In this document: one piece after another, positions 55,218 through 63,369 of the stretch
Layout: each line of letters opens with the position of its first letter
Position numbering within the stretch: the stretch's first letter is position 1
Assembly (NCBI GenBank): GCA_024686085.1
Contig: JAIBDT010000001.1
Span: 62,001 to 126,000, forward strand
Length of the DNA: 64,000 nt
Origin: Loktanella sp.
GTDB taxonomy: Bacteria; Pseudomonadota; Alphaproteobacteria; Rhodobacterales; Rhodobacteraceae
Direction of reading: 5' to 3'
Notes under the pieces: model-generated
What the model was told of the DNA's origin: nothing
Seen by the model: the letters and a program-made list of their open reading frames with translations, nothing else
Databases searched by the model: none
Position numbers and translations under genes: made by a program

Positions 55218-56353
55218 ATCGGCGCCTCCAATTTGGATCGCCTCTTAAACAGATAGGGCCGCGTTGCTACAAATAGCAGGAACCAAGCGATCCCAAGCCC
55301 AAGGAACGTGGGCAGATACGTTGCAATCCAAAGTGCAGGATTTGCGCGCACCAAATTCAAGCCATATGTCTCGACGGCCTTAATCACAATGATCAAAAAA
55401 ATTGCGCCGACAATCTGCCGCCAGACACCAAACCGACTGAAACCCCCGACCATAAGGGCTGAGAAACCAAGAAGCGCGCCAACAAGTCCGAGCAAGGATT
55501 GCCCAAAGCGGTCATGTGCACGTGCAATCAATTGTCCACGCGTTTGATCCGTTTGAAGTTGAAGTAGGGGCGATGCCATCAGCAGTTCAATTGTGCCTGC
55601 CTCATCCGCGCGTCGGCCCGATTTTGGTGCAACTTCCAGAAATTCGCCAATGTTGTAGGCAAAGTCTTCAAATGTTGTGGTGAAAAGTTGTTGGTTCGCG
55701 TCTTGCAATGTTTGTGCCAATCCATTGATCATCACAAGCTGCGCATCTTCTTGCGTGCGTACCAGAAACGCCTTTGCGGCAGTATAAATGACGGATTTTT
55801 TCGGGTCGCGGGTGTCGGACAAGAAGATATCGCGTAGTTCGCCAGCAGGCGTGATGTCGCGGATGTAGAATGTGATCCCATCAGCGGGCTCGATAAATTG
55901 GCCTTCGGTCAACAGCCGTGCCGTGACGTTTTGGGAAAGCTCTGCCCGGCGGTCGTTCAATTGCGCGGATGATTTTGGGACGAGATAATGGGTTAGAATT
56001 GACAGCAGCACAAAGACGATGACCCCAAAGTAAACAACAGGACGCGCAAGACGAAATGCCGAATATCCTGTTGCTTGGACAACAATCAGCTCGGATTCTG
56101 AAGTCATTCTGTTCGTCACATAAATAGCCGCAGCAAACGAAGCCAAAGGCAATGCTAGCTTCACGACGGCAGGTAAAGACAACGCGCTAAACTCTAAAAA
56201 CACAGCAGCGGATTGCCCGTCAGCAATCAATTGATCAAACAGCACAACGGCCTTGTTGATCCAATAGACCATCACAAGAACTAGGCCAAAGAATCCAAAA
56301 AGGACCATCAGCTGTGACAGCAGATAACGGTCAAACCGTGCCAAGTGGCGCAT
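55214..56353 (-). CDS. lptF: LPS export permease LptF
   Basis: 379 residues from ATG 56353 (MRHLARFDRYLLSQLMVLFGFFGLVL), with GGGGG upstream; the open frame adds 11 unlikely codons. Six transmembrane helices in the LptF/G arrangement with a periplasmic domain between about 115 and 260. First gene of the lptF-lptG-lptD-surA-pdxA-rsmA operon. It starts back-to-back with pepA, 130 bp between starts. Confidence 0.94.
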   Translation of the reverse strand: MRHLARFDRYLLSQLMVLFGFFGLVLVMVYWINKAVVLFDQLIADGQSAAVFLEFSALSLPAVVKLALPLASFAAAIYVTNRMTSESELIVVQATGYSAFRLARPVVYFGVIVFVLLSILTHYLVPKSSAQLNDRRAELSQNVTARLLTEGQFIEPADGITFYIRDITPAGELRDIFLSDTRDPKKSVIYTAAKAFLVRTQEDAQLVMINGLAQTLQDANQQLFTTTFEDFAYNIGEFLEVAPKSGRRADEAGTIELLMASPLLQLQTDQTRGQLIARAHDRFGQSLLGLVGALLGFSALMVGGFSRFGVWRQIVGAIFLIIVIKAVETYGLNLVRANPALWIATYLPTFLGLGIAWFLLFVATRPYLFKRRSKLEAPI

Positions 56354-56483
56354 CCCCCAGATGAAAGCCCTACATATTGTATCCAAACTAGCTCAAAGCG
56401 AAGACGGACAAAACCGCTATCTGGTCATTTTGAGTGCTTCAAGCTAGGTATTGTCGAAACTCATAGCGCTAGGACCCTTTCCC

Positions 56484-57947
56484 ATGACACAACCGATCAA
56501 TTGCCGTTTTCAAGAGGTTACTTTGGATGATGTTGCGAGCCTAAAAGGGGTTGCAGCCGTGTTTGTCGGTTCGGATAGAAAGCTGGACGCCTGCGCACGC
56601 AAAGCGAACACGCTTAGTCGCAAAGCGATTGAGCGGTTTGTACAAAGCGACTGCTTTGACGATATGAAATCTGGTGAAGCCGCCCGTCTTGCATATCCCA
56701 CAGGTTTGGCCGTTGAGGCCATGATCGTTGTCAAACTAGACCGCAAGCCAAGCCAAGAAGAAGCCCGTAAAGCAGGTGCCGCACTCGCCAAGGAAAAGGG
56801 CGCGATGCACCTAACCGCTTTGGCTGGCACATTGGGGGCAGTTGACGACGTGGCTCTAGGCTTGATCTTGCGCGACTATGATTTTTCCGATCACAAGACC
56901 GCATCGCCAAAGCTGCGCGGTGACGCCACGTTTATGGTCTCCAAGCCCGAAACCCATGACGCATCCAAAATTGCAGCGATTGCCGAGGGCGTGTTTTTCA
57001 CACGTGATTTGACCAACGAGCCCGCAAACGTTTTAACCACGACAGAATTTGCTGACCGCTTGGCTGAAATGCAGGCGCTTGGTCTCAAGGTGGAGGTGCT
57101 CGAGGAACCTGAGTTGCGCAAGCTAGGTATGGGCGCATTGCTATGTGTTGGGCAGGGGTCGGTTAGCCCGTCCAAAGTTGTCATTATGCAGTGGCACGGC
57201 GGCGGTGATGAAGCCCCGTTCGCCTTGGTGGGTAAAGGGGTTGTGTTTGATACCGGTGGGATCAGCATAAAGCCTGCTTTGGGCATGGAAGACATGACAA
57301 TGGATATGGGCGGTGCGGGCGTCGTTTCCGGTGTCATGAAAACGCTCGCCTTACGCAAGGCAAAGGCCAATGTTGTAGGCGTCGTGGGCATTGTCGAAAA
57401 CATGCCGTCTGGCAATGCCGTGCGTCCAGGGGATGTTGTGACCTCCATGAAGGGCGATAAAATTGAAGTTGTGAACACAGATGCCGAAGGCCGGTTGGTG
57501 CTAGCGGATGTGCTTTGGTATACGCAGGAGCGATTCAAACCCGTCGCCATGATCAACCTCGCAACATTGACAGGTGCGATCATTGTCGCGCTGGGTCACG
57601 AGAACGCAGGTGTATTTTCAAATTCTGATGATTTGTGTGGTGCTTTCTTAAAGGCGGCAGGCGCTGAAGGTGAGGGCGCGTGGCGTATGCCCATCTCGGC
57701 GGCCTACGACAAATTGATCAACTGCCGTATCGCTGACATGCGTAATACGGGCGGTAGTCGGGATGCGGGATCGATAACTGCTGCGCAATTTCTTGCGCGT
57801 TTCGTTAAAGATGACACTCCTTGGGCGCATTTGGATATCGCAGGCGTGGCATCTGTTAGCGGGGCTACCACACTTGCCCCTGCGGGCGCGACGGGCTGGG
57901 GTGTCATGGCCCTTAATCGTTTTATATCAGATAATTACGAGGTATAA
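56484..57947 (+). CDS. pepA: Leucyl aminopeptidase (M17)
   Basis: 487 residues from ATG 56484, with TAGGAC upstream. Two-domain M17 peptidase: the catalytic part has VGKGVVFDTGGISIKPA, MKGDKIEVVNTDAEGRLVLADVL (signature NTDAEGRL) and GAIIVALGHENAGVF. Two metal ions are bound by Lys/Asp/Glu in these blocks. It removes N-terminal amino acids and may also bind DNA. holC follows its stop directly. Confidence 0.95.
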   Translation: MTQPINCRFQEVTLDDVASLKGVAAVFVGSDRKLDACARKANTLSRKAIERFVQSDCFDDMKSGEAARLAYPTGLAVEAMIVVKLDRKPSQEEARKAGAALAKEKGAMHLTALAGTLGAVDDVALGLILRDYDFSDHKTASPKLRGDATFMVSKPETHDASKIAAIAEGVFFTRDLTNEPANVLTTTEFADRLAEMQALGLKVEVLEEPELRKLGMGALLCVGQGSVSPSKVVIMQWHGGGDEAPFALVGKGVVFDTGGISIKPALGMEDMTMDMGGAGVVSGVMKTLALRKAKANVVGVVGIVENMPSGNAVRPGDVVTSMKGDKIEVVNTDAEGRLVLADVLWYTQERFKPVAMINLATLTGAIIVALGHENAGVFSNSDDLCGAFLKAAGAEGEGAWRMPISAAYDKLINCRIADMRNTGGSRDAGSITAAQFLARFVKDDTPWAHLDIAGVASVSGATTLAPAGATGWGVMALNRFISDNYEV

Positions 57948-58412
57948 GTGGGCGCGGTATACTTCTATCACCTGACAGATACACCACTTGATCAAACCTT
58001 GCCGATGTTGGTTGGCAAGGCGAAAGGTGCAGGCTGGCGTATTTTGGTACGCGGCCGGACGCAGGCAATTTTGGAGCGCTTGGATCGGGTGCTTTGGCAA
58101 GGTCCGCCTGCGTCGTTCTTGCCGCATGGTCTCGCTGGCGGGGCGGATGATGCGTCGCAGCCGCTGTTGCTAGGCACGGATGTTACTGCTGATGGATTCG
58201 ACTGCCTAATGAGCGTTGACGGTGCGCCGCTGACGCCAGAAGAAGTTGGGCTTTCGCAACGCGCCTGTATCCTATTTGACGGCTACGACGAGGCTGCTTT
58301 GCAACACGCACGTGGGCAATGGAAAATGCTAACCGACGCGGGCTGTGAGGCGCAATATTGGGCACAAGACATGGGGTCTTGGACCAAGAAGGCCGAAAAT
58401 AAAGGCAGCTAG
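57948..58412 (+). CDS. holC: DNA polymerase III subunit chi
   Basis: 154 residues from GTG 57948, the base after the pepA stop. Typical HolC: VYFYHLTDTPLDQTLPMLVGKAKGAGWRILVRGRTQAILERLDRVLWQGPPASFLPHG and DGAPLTPEEVGLSQRACILFDGYDEAALQHARGQWKMLTDAG. It links the clamp loader to SSB. The pepA-holC pairing is common in proteobacteria. Its stop overlaps the small lipoprotein gene on the other strand. Confidence 0.94.
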   Translation: MGAVYFYHLTDTPLDQTLPMLVGKAKGAGWRILVRGRTQAILERLDRVLWQGPPASFLPHGLAGGADDASQPLLLGTDVTADGFDCLMSVDGAPLTPEEVGLSQRACILFDGYDEAALQHARGQWKMLTDAGCEAQYWAQDMGSWTKKAENKGS

Positions 58413-58507
58413 AAGGCAAACTCTGGCGAGAAATCTTCGGGCAATTCGGTGGGTTGCGGTGCACAGGCGCATAAGGCCAGAAGTCCTGTAATCATGAGAT
58501 ATTTCAT
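58409..58507 (-). CDS. Small lipoprotein, 32 residues
   Basis: MKYLMITGLLALCACAP is a lipoprotein signal with lipobox LALC/ALCAC, followed by an acidic tail (PQPTELPEDFSPEFAF). AAGG lies 8 bp before the ATG. It sits between holC and the protease gene on the minus strand, 13 bp after the protease stop. Predicted to be a very small membrane-anchored peptide, role unknown; it could still be chance. Confidence 0.55.
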   Translation of the reverse strand: MKYLMITGLLALCACAPQPTELPEDFSPEFAF

Positions 58508-58520
58508 AGGTTTGCCTTAT

Positions 58521-59099
58521 CTAGCGGGTCAGGATCAGTTGGTTGTCTTTGATTGTGATACTGTCAAATTTGCTCAGATAGGTCATGCCCAAAAGCGATC
58601 CTTGCATTTGACCATCGTTGACCACAGCCCGCACTTGCTTATCCAGCACGGCCCCTAAACTAACAGTTCCAAGACGTACTGCCGCGGTACGCACTGTCCC
58701 ATTGGCCGTGTTTGCGCTGCCGAGGTAGGCGAGGTTCTCGACATCAATACCAATTTTTGCGGCGTCAGATTGGGTCAGGACAACTTGGGTTGCGCCTGTA
58801 TCCACCACAAACTCAATGGGCACACCGTTGACGTCTAATGTCATATAGTAATGTCCATCGCGCATCCGCGGCAATACGATGGTTTCTCCATCTATCACGG
58901 CCTGCTTGGGCATCAGGGTATTCTCGATCTCTGACCACATGCCAATGACAGCGATTGTGCCCATAAAGATTAGCACCCAGATACCTGCCTGCTGCAATGT
59001 CTTGCCAATATTGATACGGCTCGCCATGAAATAGGACACAAGCAGAACACCGCCAAGCACGGAGAGGTAGACAAAGTCTGCTGTTTGATCTGGTGTCAT
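58521..59099 (-). CDS. Retropepsin-like aspartic protease (TIGR02281/clan AA type)
   Basis: 192 residues from ATG 59099 (MTPDQTADFVYL); the open frame adds 24 codons that overlap marC. Two N-terminal transmembrane helices (about 12-26 and 38-55), then a single-lobe aspartic protease domain with VDTGATQVVLTQSDAAKIGID (catalytic Asp) and the flap-like GSANTANGTVRTAAVRLGTV; the closing LLGMTYLSKFDSITIKDNQLILTR is typical. Membrane-bound, active site in the periplasm by inference; works as a dimer. Confidence 0.88.
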   Translation of the reverse strand: MTPDQTADFVYLSVLGGVLLVSYFMASRINIGKTLQQAGIWVLIFMGTIAVIGMWSEIENTLMPKQAVIDGETIVLPRMRDGHYYMTLDVNGVPIEFVVDTGATQVVLTQSDAAKIGIDVENLAYLGSANTANGTVRTAAVRLGTVSLGAVLDKQVRAVVNDGQMQGSLLGMTYLSKFDSITIKDNQLILTR

Positions 59100-59115
59100 G
59101 GCATAGATATAGGAT

Positions 59116-59748
59116 CTATGCGCCCAGACTAAAAGACTGCGAGATCCCATCGAGGATGAATTGGATCGCAAGGGCCGCCAAAAGCATCCCCAAAAGGCGG
59201 GTCAGAATGTTGATCCCTGTTTTGCCTAGAATGCGGTCCAACGGAATGGCGACCATAAGTGCCGCGAAAACAAGAATCAGCACGGTAAACATGACGCCTG
59301 CAATGGCGACGAAATCCATGGCTGATTTGGCTTGGCCGGCGAAAAGGATGATCGTTGTGATCGCACCAGGGCCGACGATAAGGGGCAGGGCAAGCGGGAA
59401 CACGGAAGGGTCGTCGTGGTGCTCGGCTTGGCCTTCATCAGCGTTCTCTTGGCGGCGAGCTTGGCGTTTTTGGAACAACATCTCAAGCGCTGTCAGAAAC
59501 AGAAGTATGCCACCTGCAATACGGAAGGCTGGCATGGAAATACCGACAAATCCTAGCAGCGCTTCACCGATGAACAAAAACGCCAGCATCAAAGCACCAG
59601 CAATGATGCAAGCCCTTAAGGCAATCGCACGGCGCTGGTCAGGTTTCATCCCTTGGGTCAAAGCCACGAAAAGTGGCGCCAACCCCGGAGGGTCAATGAT
59701 AATAAACAGCGTTGTGAAGGCTGCGATAAGTGCTGGAAGTTCGGTCAT
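59116..59748 (-). CDS. MarC family membrane protein
   Basis: 210 residues, six hydrophobic helices (ELPALIAAFTTLFIIIDPPGLAPLFVALTQG, IALRACIIAGALMLAFLFIGEALLGFVGI, FRIAGGILLFLTALEMLF and others). The IDPxGxAPxF and PLALPLIVGPGAITTIILF motifs define the MarC family. Function unclear; not an antibiotic-resistance gene despite the name. Ends 16 bp before the aspartic protease and overlaps the ABC-F gene by 4 bp. Confidence 0.92.
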   Translation of the reverse strand: MTELPALIAAFTTLFIIIDPPGLAPLFVALTQGMKPDQRRAIALRACIIAGALMLAFLFIGEALLGFVGISMPAFRIAGGILLFLTALEMLFQKRQARRQENADEGQAEHHDDPSVFPLALPLIVGPGAITTIILFAGQAKSAMDFVAIAGVMFTVLILVFAALMVAIPLDRILGKTGINILTRLLGMLLAALAIQFILDGISQSFSLGA

Positions 59749-61610
59749 TTCCTTTGCGCTTTTTCAAGCTTTTCGAGCGACTGCATCCACATGGCTTCAG
59801 CTCGCTCAAGCCCAGTCATGACTTCGGCATATTTTTTGTTCCACGTGGCAAGCTCGCCTGCTTTGCCATCCTCATACAGGGCTGGGTCAGCAAGTTTCTT
59901 GGCAAGTTTGTCGCGCATATCATTGATTTTATTGACACGTTCTTCAGATTTCTTGGCCTCGGCACGCATGGCTTGTATCTGCTCGCGCGTAAAGGTTTCC
60001 TCCTTCGGTGCTGCGACTCTGGCTTTTCCCTTGTCCTTGCCCATTGGTTTGTCGGGCGTCAGCAGCATTTTGCGGTAGGCTTCAAGATCGTCCTCATACG
60101 GAGTTACATGTCCGCCTTTTACCAACCACAGACGGTCGGCGACCATCGACAAAAGGTGCATGTCGTGACTCACTAGGATGACAGCGCCCGTGTAGGCTGT
60201 CAGTGCGTCAACAAGCGCCTCGCGGCTCTCGATATCAAGGTGGTTGGTTGGCTCGTCGAGGATAAGCAGGTGCGGGGCAGGGAGGGTTGCCAGCAAAAGC
60301 GACAGACGTGCTTTTTGCCCCCCAGAAAGGCGGCCCACTTCGGTGTCTGCTTGATCTGCACCGAGGCCGAAACCTGCAAGACGGGCGCGCAGACGGGCCT
60401 GACCTTCGGATGCACGTTCGCGCATGAGGTGTTGCAGTGGTGTTTCGTCGATGAACAGCTCATCCACTTGGTGCTGTGCAAAGAAACCAATACGCAGCTT
60501 GTTGGATGCAACCATCTTGCCGTGTGCGATTTGCAGGCGGTCCGAGAGCATTTTCGAAAGGGTCGATTTGCCTTCGCCGTTACGACCAAGCAACGCGATA
60601 CGGTCGTCTTGGTCGATGCGAAGGTTCAAATCGCGCAGGATGATTGTGTCGCCATAGCCAACAGCCGCACCTTCTGTCGCGATGATTGGAGGGCTAAGCT
60701 CTTCGGGCTTCGGAAAGGTAAAAACAGTGCGTGCCACATCTTCAGGCGCGCGGATGGTTTCCATCTTTTCAAGGGCTTTGACGCGGGACTGCGCCTGCTT
60801 GGCTTTCGAGGCTTTCGCTTTAAAGCGGTCCACGAAGGCTTGCAGATGTTCGCGCTTTGCGTCCTGCTTTTTCGCGGCAGAAGCCAGCAAAGCACGCTTT
60901 TGGGCGCGCTGCTTGGCGAACATATCGTAAGTACCTGTGTAATAGATCAGGCCCTTGTCTTCGAGGTGCAGAATGCCGCCAACGGAGCGGTTGAGAAGCT
61001 CGCGGTCGTGGCTGACGATCAGCACGGTGTGCGGGTATTTGACGAGGTAGGCTTCTAGCCAGAGAGCGCCTTCGAGGTCGAGGTAGTTTGTCGGCTCGTC
61101 GAGCAGCAACAGGTCAGGTTCGGAGAACAGAACAGCCGCCAAGGCTACACGCATCCGCCAGCCGCCAGAGAAGGCGGAGCAGGGTTGCAGTTGCTCTTCG
61201 TGGGTGAAGCCCAGACCCTTGAGAATAGAGGCGGCACGCGCTTCTGCGGACCAAGCGTCGATGTCGGACAGGCGCGTTTGCACCTCGGCGATGCGGTTGG
61301 GGTCGGTCGCGGTTTCGGCCTCGGCCAAAAGCGCCTCACGCTCCACGTCAGCACGCAGTACGGTGTTGATCAGGGACACCTCGTTGCCGGGCACCTCTTG
61401 AGACACGCCGCCGATCTTCCAACCGGTGGGCATATTCACGCTGCCAGTGTCGAGAACCATCTCGCCGCGGATGATCTTGAAAAGTGTCGTCTTGCCAGAG
61501 CCATTGCGGCCGACAAGGCCGACCTTGTGACCCGTTGGGATAGTGACAGAAGCATGCTCGACCAAGGTGCGGCCAGCGACGGAATATGTGATGTCTGATA
61601 TTTTAAGCAT
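59745..61610 (-). CDS. ABC-F family ATPase (YheS type)
   Basis: 621 residues from ATG 61610 (MLKISDITYSVAGRTLVEHA). Two ATPase domains: Walker A VGRNGSGKTT and LGRNGEGKST, signatures SGGWRMRVALAAVL and SGGQKARLSLLLA, Walker B LLLLDEPTNYLDL and LLILDEPTNHLDI; a Lys/Arg-rich linker (AKKQDAKREHLQAFVDRFKAKASKAKQAQSRVKALEKM) joins them. A C-terminal coiled coil (about 560-615) completes the YheS layout. Probably ribosome-associated. The second ABC-F gene of the window; distinct from the Uup type. Confidence 0.93.
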   Translation of the reverse strand: MLKISDITYSVAGRTLVEHASVTIPTGHKVGLVGRNGSGKTTLFKIIRGEMVLDTGSVNMPTGWKIGGVSQEVPGNEVSLINTVLRADVEREALLAEAETATDPNRIAEVQTRLSDIDAWSAEARAASILKGLGFTHEEQLQPCSAFSGGWRMRVALAAVLFSEPDLLLLDEPTNYLDLEGALWLEAYLVKYPHTVLIVSHDRELLNRSVGGILHLEDKGLIYYTGTYDMFAKQRAQKRALLASAAKKQDAKREHLQAFVDRFKAKASKAKQAQSRVKALEKMETIRAPEDVARTVFTFPKPEELSPPIIATEGAAVGYGDTIILRDLNLRIDQDDRIALLGRNGEGKSTLSKMLSDRLQIAHGKMVASNKLRIGFFAQHQVDELFIDETPLQHLMRERASEGQARLRARLAGFGLGADQADTEVGRLSGGQKARLSLLLATLPAPHLLILDEPTNHLDIESREALVDALTAYTGAVILVSHDMHLLSMVADRLWLVKGGHVTPYEDDLEAYRKMLLTPDKPMGKDKGKARVAAPKEETFTREQIQAMRAEAKKSEERVNKINDMRDKLAKKLADPALYEDGKAGELATWNKKYAEVMTGLERAEAMWMQSLEKLEKAQRK

Positions 61611-61735
61611 GAAGGGGCTTTGCCCGATGTAGCGCCCCGCGTCAATCACCGCTTTTCAAGGTGTGGCTTGCGTGTTAGTTCGCGCGCATCAATTCACGGG
61701 TATTCATTCCCAGACACTAGCAAAAGAGGCCCATC

Positions 61736-62158
61736 ATGGCAATTCAGCGTACATTCTCTATCATCAAGCCAGACGCAACAAAGCGTAACCTGACAGGCGC
61801 AATCGCAGCGAAATTCGAAGCAGCTGGCCTGCGTATCGTTGCATCCAAGCGCATTCAGATGACTTTGGCTCAAGCACAGCAGTTTTACGGTGTGCACTCT
61901 GAGCGTCCGTTCTTCGGCGAACTTTGCGAATTCATGATCTCCGAGCCAATCGTTGTTCAGGTTCTTGAAGGCGAAGACGCCATCGCGAAAAACCGCGAAG
62001 TTATGGGCGCAACGAACCCAGCAGACGCGGCCGAAGGCACAATCCGTAAAGAATTCGCACTGTCCATCGGTGAAAACTCTGTGCACGGTTCCGACGCGCC
62101 AGAAACAGCCGCAGAAGAAATCGCGTTCTTCTTCTCTGGTCTTGAACTGGTTGGCTAA
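61736..62158 (+). CDS. ndk: Nucleoside diphosphate kinase
   Basis: 140 residues. [22 protein letters not shown] is the family start; the phosphohistidine loop is [20 protein letters not shown] (catalytic His about 117). It balances NTP and dNTP pools by phosphate exchange. Codon use is strongly biased (many GCA, CGT, AAA), as for a highly expressed gene. A terminator follows. Confidence 0.97.
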   Translation: MAIQRTFSIIKPDATKRNLTGAIAAKFEAAGLRIVASKRIQMTLAQAQQFYGVHSERPFFGELCEFMISEPIVVQVLEGEDAIAKNREVMGATNPADAAEGTIRKEFALSIGENSVHGSDAPETAAEEIAFFFSGLELVG

Positions 62159-62183
62159 GTCTTTCTAGACCTTGCGATTTTGA

Positions 62184-62222
62184 AAAGCCGCTGCGTAGAT
62201 GATGCGTGGCGGCTTTTTCTTT
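62184..62222 (+). terminator. Rho-independent terminator after ndk
   Basis: AAAAGCCGC (62184-62192) pairs with GCGGCTTTT (62210-62218), then a T-rich tract. It starts 26 bp after the ndk stop. Confidence 0.85.
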
Positions 62223-62263
62223 TTGCGTTTATCAAAACAACCTGTCGGTTGATTTGACTTCGA

Positions 62264-62612
62264 TTATACCCTAGCCCTCGATACTCCTTTCGTTGAGGTC
62301 GCGGTTTTCTCCAAGTTCCGCTCAAGTGCCACTACGTTTCGCACGTTGGCATTTTAGGCTATATCAAAGACATCTCCCACAATAGGGATGGAGCCAATGA
62401 CAAATTCGTTTCCGACGTTCATGACCATATAGGCCAGCGCACCGGGGGGCGCCAAGTTTGGGGGCTTGCCAGATGACCCAGAGCAACGGGATCAACGCAG
62501 CCGCGTCGCTAACCACAGCTGCAAGGCCGAGGATATAATCCACATCAACGGTGACTTTGTGCTCGGAATGCGAAAAAGCGCGTCCATATTTGCCGTTGTT
62601 TTCCGCAATCAC
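62264..62612 (-). pseudogene. Decayed DUF4112 protein gene
   Basis: The minus-strand frame from 62612 reads VDVDYILGLAAVVSDAAALIPLLWVIWQAPKLGAP, a DUF4112 pattern (short hydrophobic hairpin then QAxxLGAP). At a run of six G (62444-62449 on the plus strand) the frame shifts: one frame over continues GALAYMVMNVGNEFVIGSIPIVGDVFDIA, the rest of the domain. There a second defect, TAA at 62354-62356, falls where the family has FKAN, and recognisable sequence (NVRNVVALERNLEK) continues after it to 62264. One extra base plus one stop make this a real pseudogene rather than a reading error. Confidence 0.82.
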
Positions 62613-62688
62613 TTAAGCTCAAATGTAATACCTTATCCAATTTTTATAGCGTTAATATACATGCGCCTCATAAGTTTTTGAAGATGAG

Positions 62689-63021
62689 CTAACGTTGATT
62701 TACGTCAATAACGCCGATTTTGTTAAGGAAAGTTTCCAATTCCGACCGGGGTTCGTCGAACGTTCCCAGCTTGAGCGCATCAAATTGTCGACGCAACGCG
62801 GCTTTCTCATCACCCTTGCAGTCGTTCCAAGGACGGCCCTGAAGCGCCATGTGAAGGACGTAATACATGATGAAATGGGGGCGGGTGCCAGATTCCAGTA
62901 ATTTGGTATAGGCACCATCGGCACCAAGCGCGTGCAGCTCTTCGGCCGTATGGACTCCAACTGCTTTGAGCAATTTTTCCTGTGCGGGGCCGATGTTACG
63001 GATGGTTGTTAATGCTGCCAT
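62689..63021 (-). CDS. TfoX/Sxy C-terminal domain protein
   Basis: 110 residues. ALTTIRNIGPAQEKLLKAVGVHTAEELHALGADGAYTKLLESGTRPHFIMYYVLHMALQGRPWND is the helix-hairpin TfoX C-terminal domain alone, without the N-terminal domain of competence regulators. The sequence resembles small DNA-binding HhH folds. Role in this lineage unknown. A large hairpin lies between it and the small gene upstream, so it probably has its own promoter. Confidence 0.85.
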   Translation of the reverse strand: MAALTTIRNIGPAQEKLLKAVGVHTAEELHALGADGAYTKLLESGTRPHFIMYYVLHMALQGRPWNDCKGDEKAALRRQFDALKLGTFDEPRSELETFLNKIGVIDVNQR

Positions 63022-63045
63022 GGGATGAATCTAATCCCATATCAG

Positions 63046-63110
63046 AAAAAGGGCCAGTGAGCGCTTGGGATCATTGAGGGAGAACAATGATGGCAAGCGG
63101 CCCGCTGGCC
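63046..63110 (-). terminator. Long stem-loop with T-tract after the 39-residue gene
   Basis: Three perfect helices stack in one hairpin: 63052-63057 with 63105-63110 (GGCCAG/CTGGCC), 63062-63067 with 63094-63099, and 63070-63076 with 63085-63091, separated by small bulges, closing on an 8-nt loop. On the minus strand it runs into CTTTTTCTG (complement of 63046-63051). It begins 12 bp after the stop of the gene above and 31 bp before the TfoX start. Confidence 0.75.
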
Positions 63111-63122
63111 GTCGATTGATCG

Positions 63123-63242
63123 TCAGATGCTTGCGTAATCGGTGAAAACCGGCGCGGGCTTGGGAGGTGTGCCCTTGGCTGCAACGGGCGCGGAGGCCGG
63201 TTGCGGTGCTGGTTTCTGTCCGATGGGCTTGGCTTGTGCCAT
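63123..63242 (-). CDS. Small Pro/Ala-rich protein, 39 residues
   Basis: MAQAKPIGQKPAPQPASAPV and on to the end TDYASI. AAGGA lies 8 bp before the ATG, and a strong hairpin terminator follows the stop, so it forms a complete small transcription unit or the end of a longer one. Low-complexity, likely disordered; function unknown. A GCGGAA-G-TTCCGC inverted repeat lies upstream at 63272-63284. Confidence 0.6.
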   Translation of the reverse strand: MAQAKPIGQKPAPQPASAPVAAKGTPPKPAPVFTDYASI

Positions 63243-63369
63243 TGCTCTCATCCTTTTTCTGCCTCAGTTTTGCGGAAGTTCCGCGCGCCTCTTAATCGGG
63301 CGATAAAATTACCCTTGCAGATAACTTTGCCGATCAAGAGGCAACAATGTGTCGAAATTGTGGCGAGTT

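Noticed and set aside
56891-57583. 230-codon minus-strand open frame inside pepA
   Set aside because: Antisense shadow; pepA has all catalytic motifs on the plus strand.
60240-61058. 272-codon plus-strand open frame inside the YheS-type ABC-F gene
   Set aside because: It is a mirror frame of a clearly conserved ATPase gene; the Cys/Phe/Gln-rich translation matches nothing I recognise.
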